Shown here: positions 59,701 through 62,457 of the stretch, piece after piece
How the letters are laid out: each line of letters starts with the position of its first letter
Position numbering within the stretch: position 1 is the stretch's first letter
Assembly: GCF_901875575.1 (NCBI RefSeq)
Contig: NZ_CABFMF010000001.1
Location: 1-62,457, forward strand
DNA: 62,457 bases
From: an uncultured Streptococcus sp.
GTDB lineage: Bacteria > Bacillota > Bacilli > Lactobacillales > Streptococcaceae
Reading direction: 5' to 3'
Made by a program: the position numbers and the translations under genes
The notes under the pieces: generated by a model
What the model was told of the DNA's origin: nothing
What the model saw: only the letters and a program-made list of their open reading frames with translations
The model's database searches: none

Positions 59701-61806
59701 CTTAACATCAAAGCTAAAGCAGTACGTATGATTGCAACAGAAGATCGTGATAACACTTGGTTTGCAGTTCGCGAAATTGCAGTAAATCGTCCAGTAGAGA
59801 AAGCTCGTAAACAACAAACTGCTACAATTAGCCTTAGCTCAAATCTAGTTTATAAACTGAGAACATCAGCAAGTCAAATTACTGATGGTAAAGATAATAC
59901 AGAAGCTATGATGGCAAATGCTGATGGTAGTAACACTACACCAGTTGATGCTTGGGCTCAACTTGATTTGGGTGAAGTTAAGCCAGTGACGAAAGTTCGT
60001 CTTCACCAAGGTTCAGGTGATAAACTAGCTTCAGGTGTACTTGAGTACTCTACTGATGGAAAGGCATGGCAAGAATTGGATAGTTTGACAGGTGAGCAAA
60101 CTAAGGAAGTCACAAGAGCTATTAATGCTCGTTATGTCCGGGTACGCAACACCAAAGCTACCGATCTATGGTGGCGCATTGCAGATTTCTCTGTTGAGAC
60201 ACGTTCTGGAAATACTGAATTAACAGACACCAATGTTGATGCTCTGAAAGAAACTCCAGTATTTGATAGCCTAGGACGTTATGATCTTCAGATTCCATCT
60301 GGCACAAAACTTCCTGCAAATAGTTATTTGGGAATGAAACTTGACCGTATTCATGAAGTGAACAGTATTCAACTACAAGGTCAAACAAATCCAGCACTTA
60401 GCTTGGAATACTCTGCTAATGCTCAAGAATGGACACCAGCTAGTCAATTGACTGATAGATCTGTAGCAACACATTTGGTACGTTACGTTCGTCTTGTTAA
60501 TAAAACAGATCAAGAGCAGGCTGTTCCATCTACTTCTCTTCTAGTAACTACCAAAGAAGTCCAACCAACAACACTAGAATCAACAACTATGGGTATTCAT
60601 CCAACATACGGAAGCAATGATGTCCGTAAGATAAATAACCTTGATCAATTGTTTGACGGTGTTTACAACAATTTTGTTGAGTTTTCTGACTATGCCCATA
60701 AAGATGGCCATGTAACCTTAAAACTTGGTAGCGAACGCACTATCAAGAAAATCAGAGCCTACATCCAAGACGGAACTCAAAACTATCTTCGTGATGGTAA
60801 AATCCAAGTCAGTCAAGACGGTAAAACATGGACAGATGTCGTTACAGTTGGTGATGGTGTAGCCAATAGCCAACAAGATGATTCGCTTACTGATGGTTGG
60901 ACGCATGACTCTAAGATGCCAGGTAACCGTTACATTGAAGGTGAGCTTGCAACTCCAGTTAAGGCTAATTATCTCCGTGTCCTCTACACTGCTGACTATG
61001 ATGCTCGTTTTGTAGGATTTACAGAATTAGTCATTAATGATGGCGAATTTGTCAAACCAATCAATGATCCAACAGTAGAAGGAAAAGGTGGCGAAAGCCG
61101 TGGAAACTTCTATACAAACCTCGTTGATGGAAAAGTGTTGACCAGCTACAAAGCAGAACAAGATAAGGGAGAAATGGTTTATCACTTGTCTGAACCAACC
61201 AATGCTAACCATCTTCGTCTCGTTTCAAGTCTTCCAGAAGGTGCTAAGGCACGTGTTCAGGCTAGAACTCTTAAGGATGGACAAGAAAGTTGGACAGATC
61301 TTGGCGCAATTTCTTCAAGTCTCCAAACATTTGCAATTCGAAATGGTGGTTCACTTCTAGATGTTAAACTTGTCTGGGAAGGTGGTAAGGCTGAGTTTTA
61401 TGAGTTAGCTAGCTTCTATCAAGAATTAACAGAAGAACCTGTTCAATCAAGTAAAGGTGAAGATCCAGCACCAGTTCTTGATGTTCCTGAGTTTGCTGGA
61501 GGAGTAAATGCAGTAGAAGCATTGGTACATGAGTTTCCAGTCTACACAGGTTCATTATCAACTGTAGGTGATCGAGTAGCTCCAATGCTTGAGAAAACTG
61601 AGTTTATGATATCTTCATTCGAAAAAGGTAAGAACTTAGAATCAAGAGTTCAAAATCTTGATACTTCTGAACCAACAATGCAAGATGTTAAGGAAGAAAA
61701 GAGTTTACCAGAAACTGGGGAAATCCAATCTAAAACAACTATCTTCCTAGCAAGTGTAGGTTTAGCCTTATCAGCTATGCTTGTTACTAAAAGAAAAAAA
61801 GACTAA
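53779..61806 (+). CDS. Cell-wall-anchored GH20 / GH84 dual beta-N-acetylhexosaminidase
   Basis: A 2675-residue surface protein. YSIRK-type signal (HFSIRKYAIGVASVMIG), cleavage near Ala38; Thr/Pro/Lys-rich linker; CBM32-like domain (about 135-290). GH20 domain (about 395-870): PEIDTPGHALSF and catalytic Asp695-Glu696 in HIGTDEYYG, removing terminal beta-GlcNAc/GalNAc. A concanavalin-like segment (905-1045) and a second CBM32-like domain (1055-1190) follow. GH84 domain (about 1225-1715): NRGFIEGYYGNPWS (1395-1408) and catalytic Asp1514-Asp1515 in GILADDAPSP, followed by LWVNWPV. Further F5/8C-like domains lie at about 1870-2005, 2010-2142 and 2265-2420. It ends with GGVNAVEAL and LPETG (2643-2647). 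The start at 53779 follows AGGAGAAAG; a GTG eight codons upstream is less likely. Confidence 0.92.
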   Translation: MDRHFFERRCHFSIRKYAIGVASVMIGASIFGANVVQAAETNGTPKKEGTVTQAQPLDKLPDDLAPLLKNAELEATADTSHGENHGGEETTKPTAPATEKPATSPVAPKPTETSKPADNQTSENKPATTIPVEKEIEDREDRNHLEGITVQANDSETGTPFTADKAVDGDPDTRWATNQNIEKPTFELTLPKTTLIRHVEIDWDRRVRNGKNDPNIKSWSLYYAGQDDVNASGEKQWKLAHTKTGEPVLDEKVDLANSIQAKYLKLEINDYQAGTMGWRNAGIQEIRAYSNIPDTSKVTDIRQVTELTVAKDGQSLVLPTLPGKVSLIGSNKQGVIDLHNHIYKPLTDQRVKVMVEQVQDSHTFTKEFEVVIKGLHQDEGVGVKPKVAPAVQQWYGKEGQSSITSDTVLATGDSGFDQAATFYQSDLASRGLELTTGDKQAQKRIEFKKVENKGYGKEGYGIAIQDGVITIEAATNTGAFYATRTLLQMGESNLQNGEIRDFPSFSHRGFMLDTGRKFIPYDALVDIMLNMAYYKMNDLQLHLNDNYIFLKEHLAGKNLTQEEELKYVLEHAKTGFRVETDIVGKNGQKLTSDEHYTKEEMQNLIKLAKALHINLVPEIDTPGHALSFVKVRPDLMYQGSLSDYRGKHNVERVAMLDLDNKYDETLAFVKSVYDKLLDGPDAPLHGVSTVHIGTDEYYGSRESYRRYVNDLIKYIKGKGYTPRIWGSLSAKRGKTAVDWKDVEVDIWSIGWQQPKEAIAQGAKIINITDIPTYSVPNGDNRQAAYGDYANYETQYNGWTPNDFRTGHGPLLEASNPNVIGGGHAVWNDNIDLHETGLTSYDIFKRFFKSMQTTAERTWGSDRAAATFKERTLPTSPYAPQSNPEKEINQSDLFTINPETVKNYASKKVKATDQGLAFDKDSSIEGLAGDVGPSHVLKFDVTVTGDGEQTFSTSGDNRIYLADKDGYLAYQFEQFHIQFKKKLEKNKRYQISIVSKPQSTEFYVDGEKIERIANPAHPRFAHNSLVLPLESIGGFKGILHSAELSDKPFVNPRLIPTDHFTVSATSQETPGTATEGTVEKAFDNDPNTFWHTKWTGDAAPYTLSMTLKEAEKVNGLSYLPRPNGGNGIVTRYEIFAQKDGQMVKVSEGKWENNTQEKTVNFAPVHTNKIDLKVLEGVGGFASAAEVHLLKPVKEGQETSEPTKPETPITPEKPKVEEIGDGTVELADQFTASKPASEESIVAASKSDDYLKKEYKIFPTPQKVTYEEGVTALRKTVNLVMGDQLDVYTRNRLKSVLQDNQVSYTTSKSAVAGATNIYLGVHGQESQAEKQLSNVKSELFNKIDAYALSIKNNSISIVGKDTDAVFYGLTTLKHMLKESPAPVLRNVTVEDYAEIKNRGFIEGYYGNPWSNADRAELMRYGGDLKLTQYFFAPKDDPYHNKKWRELYPEEKLAEIRDLARVGNQNKTRYVWTIHPFMNNRIRFDDETHYQQDLATIKAKFTQLMKVGVREFGILADDAPSPVGGYNSYNRLMNDMTNWLTEMQGTYSGLRKEMIFVPGQYWGNGREAELKALNENLPSSASMTLTGGKIWGEVSENFLSTLKNNLTAGGKTYRPVSLWVNWPVTDNSKQHLILGGGEKFLHPNVDPSLLSGIMLNPMQQSEPSKIALFAGAQYTWKQWKTEEEAKKVNDVAFNFVENGHFEDSKTSAAFRELGKHMINQNMDGRVVKLEESVELAPKLTDFVTKLKAGQDVTAERGALRAEFAKLKEAAEVYKASGDPKMVNQIHYWLDNTIDQMKALDAFLTGTEAMSSNDAAKLWDSYYKGLKLYEQSQTHTFHYVDHLEKAELGVQHIRPFILSLKEVLASEVQKVLHPDQIISSFITNRTGVEGGLAEVTDGDLATHALIKSPNSIKTGDYIGMKFNKLVAIQNLTFAMGTQSNPRDTFSKAEVQYQDEKDNWVSLKEPAYVGNESLVQFENLNIKAKAVRMIATEDRDNTWFAVREIAVNRPVEKARKQQTATISLSSNLVYKLRTSASQITDGKDNTEAMMANADGSNTTPVDAWAQLDLGEVKPVTKVRLHQGSGDKLASGVLEYSTDGKAWQELDSLTGEQTKEVTRAINARYVRVRNTKATDLWWRIADFSVETRSGNTELTDTNVDALKETPVFDSLGRYDLQIPSGTKLPANSYLGMKLDRIHEVNSIQLQGQTNPALSLEYSANAQEWTPASQLTDRSVATHLVRYVRLVNKTDQEQAVPSTSLLVTTKEVQPTTLESTTMGIHPTYGSNDVRKINNLDQLFDGVYNNFVEFSDYAHKDGHVTLKLGSERTIKKIRAYIQDGTQNYLRDGKIQVSQDGKTWTDVVTVGDGVANSQQDDSLTDGWTHDSKMPGNRYIEGELATPVKANYLRVLYTADYDARFVGFTELVINDGEFVKPINDPTVEGKGGESRGNFYTNLVDGKVLTSYKAEQDKGEMVYHLSEPTNANHLRLVSSLPEGAKARVQARTLKDGQESWTDLGAISSSLQTFAIRNGGSLLDVKLVWEGGKAEFYELASFYQELTEEPVQSSKGEDPAPVLDVPEFAGGVNAVEALVHEFPVYTGSLSTVGDRVAPMLEKTEFMISSFEKGKNLESRVQNLDTSEPTMQDVKEEKSLPETGEIQSKTTIFLASVGLALSAMLVTKRKKD

Positions 61807-61826
61807 TTTTTTATATATAAAAAATT
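61805..61826. repeat. AT-only perfect palindrome after the GH20-GH84 stop
   Basis: AATTTTTTATA and TATAAAAAATT form a perfect 22-bp inverted repeat directly after the stop codon. It could act as a weak transcript end, but A-T pairing alone is not strong. Confidence 0.4.
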
Positions 61827-61863
61827 GTCTTTGATAGAATTTTAAATTTGTTAGGTTTATAAT

Positions 61864-62046
61864 ACAGAAAAAACTGAAAAATTAGGGCTCTTTGTCAACT
61901 GTAGTAGGTTGAAGAAAAGCGAAGATCGAGAAAGGACACATTTTGTCCTTTCTTTTTTGATGTTCAGAGCGATAAAAATCCGTTTTTTGAAGTTTTCAAA
62001 GTTTCGAAAACCAAAGGCATTTCGTTTGATAAGTTTGATGAGACTT
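61864..62046 (-). pseudogene. IS1167-like (ISL3 family) transposase C-terminal remnant
   Basis: Read on the minus strand, this translates as LIKLIKRNAFGFRNFENFKK, then RIFIALNIKKERTK and VLSRS, the C-terminus I know from pneumococcal IS1167 transposase. GGCTCTTTGTCAACTGTAG at 61886-61904 looks like the element's terminal inverted repeat. Homology stops abruptly near 62046, so only one end of the element remains. The minus-strand reading frame runs past the element end to a stop near 61860. Confidence 0.75.
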
Positions 62047-62306
62047 TTGTCCCAGGCTCTTTTCTCATGCTGTTTCTATTGTATTTCGGTTGCATTTTAG
62101 CCACTCATAAAAGAGTTTAAGCAGTTATTAGTCAATCTACTTAACAAGTAAAATGCTATGTAGAACTCCTAATGTTTAAAAATATTTCTCTAGTTACAGA
62201 GAAGCAAGTTTCAGTTGTTCTAGACTATTTTGGAAGAATTGAAAAGTATTGGAGAAAAAAGTGTATCTAGAAATGATAAATTGATATCTTTAGTTTGATA
62301 CTATAG
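62047..62306. other. Spacer between two IS remnants, nothing recognised
   Basis: About 260 bp, AT-rich, with no open frame I can support. AGAGCCTGGGACAAAAGTC, read leftward at its left edge (62043-62061), resembles short sequences often found at streptococcal IS junctions, but I cannot name it. Confidence 0.35.
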
Positions 62307-62457
62307 TTAATTGAAACAAGAGCAGGATAAAAGAGCCTCGAAAAAAGTATTACAACTCGGTAATACCTTTTTGAGGTGCTTTTTGATATGAGCCCATGTT
62401 TTCTCAATAGGATTGTACTCAGGTGAATAGGGAGGAAGAGGTAAAAGTTTATGCCCA
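62307..62457 (-). mobile_element. IS630-Spn1-like transposase, C-terminal part (runs off the window)
   Basis: On the minus strand the frame reads GHKLLPLPPYSPEYNPIEKT, then WAHIKKHLKK and an end at SCSCFN with TAA at 62307-62309. This is the DDE-domain C-terminus of IS630 family transposases; the Glu of NPIEKTW is the third catalytic acid. Only about 49 codons are in the window, so I cannot say whether the element is intact. It matches my memory of IS630-Spn1, common in pneumococci and S. mitis. Confidence 0.85.

Noticed and set aside
61909..62100. 63-residue plus-strand open frame at the right edge
   Set aside because: It is antisense to the IS1167-like transposase remnant, which gives a recognisable protein on the minus strand.

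Overview
The window looks like chromosome of a mitis-group Streptococcus (S. mitis / S. oralis / S. pneumoniae relatives). The housekeeping proteins (ParC, ParE, PBP3, PnrA, FtsK, the SufCDSUB set) read as close relatives of the pneumococcal ones. The surface proteins carry YSIRK-type signal peptides and LPXTG anchors, and the right edge holds pieces of IS1167-like and IS630-Spn1-like elements. From memory of pneumococcal gene order, tuf and ylxM-ffh are not next to the fru operon there, and the pneumococcal GH101 enzyme sits elsewhere without a protease domain. An oral mitis-group species is therefore more likely than a typical pneumococcus. This is inference; no database was searched.

Layout. 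1-372: tandem copies of a structured, covarying RNA element directly before deoD. 373-4.0 kb: deoD, a sirtuin, then leftward genes for a P-loop kinase, rpsT and coaA. 4.16-11.9 kb: a nucleoside salvage and uptake operon (rsmC-like methyltransferase, pdp, deoC, cdd, lipoprotein pnrA, transporter nupABC). 11.9-21.5 kb: plsY, then parE and parC separated by a variable 4.3 kb insert. The insert holds an AT-rich ATPase plus DUF4435/TOPRIM-like pair resembling the PARIS anti-phage system, a membrane protein, an ANT(6)-like nucleotidyltransferase and a CPBP-family membrane protein. 21.6-28.8 kb: ilvE, an oligopeptide-binding lipoprotein, a small protein, tRNA-Tyr and tRNA-Gln, rpsA, a free methionine-R-sulfoxide reductase and dnaX. 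29-34.4 kb: the sufCDSUB Fe-S assembly operon. 34.4-40.9 kb: PBP3 (leftward), an AI-2E family transporter, tuf, ylxM, a small unknown, ffh and tRNA-Ser (leftward). 41-47 kb: fruRKA and ftsK.

47.3-61.8 kb: two very large cell-wall-anchored enzymes. The first joins a V8/trypsin-like serine protease domain to a GH101 endo-alpha-N-acetylgalactosaminidase. The second joins GH20 and GH84 hexosaminidase modules with several CBM32-like domains. The first gene has a perfect CcpA (cre) site before it, and a diverged version of the same site precedes the second. Together they look like a catabolite-controlled, surface-tethered system for trimming O-glycans and possibly cutting the exposed mucin-type protein. 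IS remnants lie just downstream.

The most notable items are the deoD leader RNA array, the protease-GH101 chimera with its GH20-GH84 partner, and the PARIS-like pair between the topoisomerase IV genes. Five genes also share an unusual geometry in which the -10 box lies 6-7 nt before the ATG, implying leaderless mRNAs.
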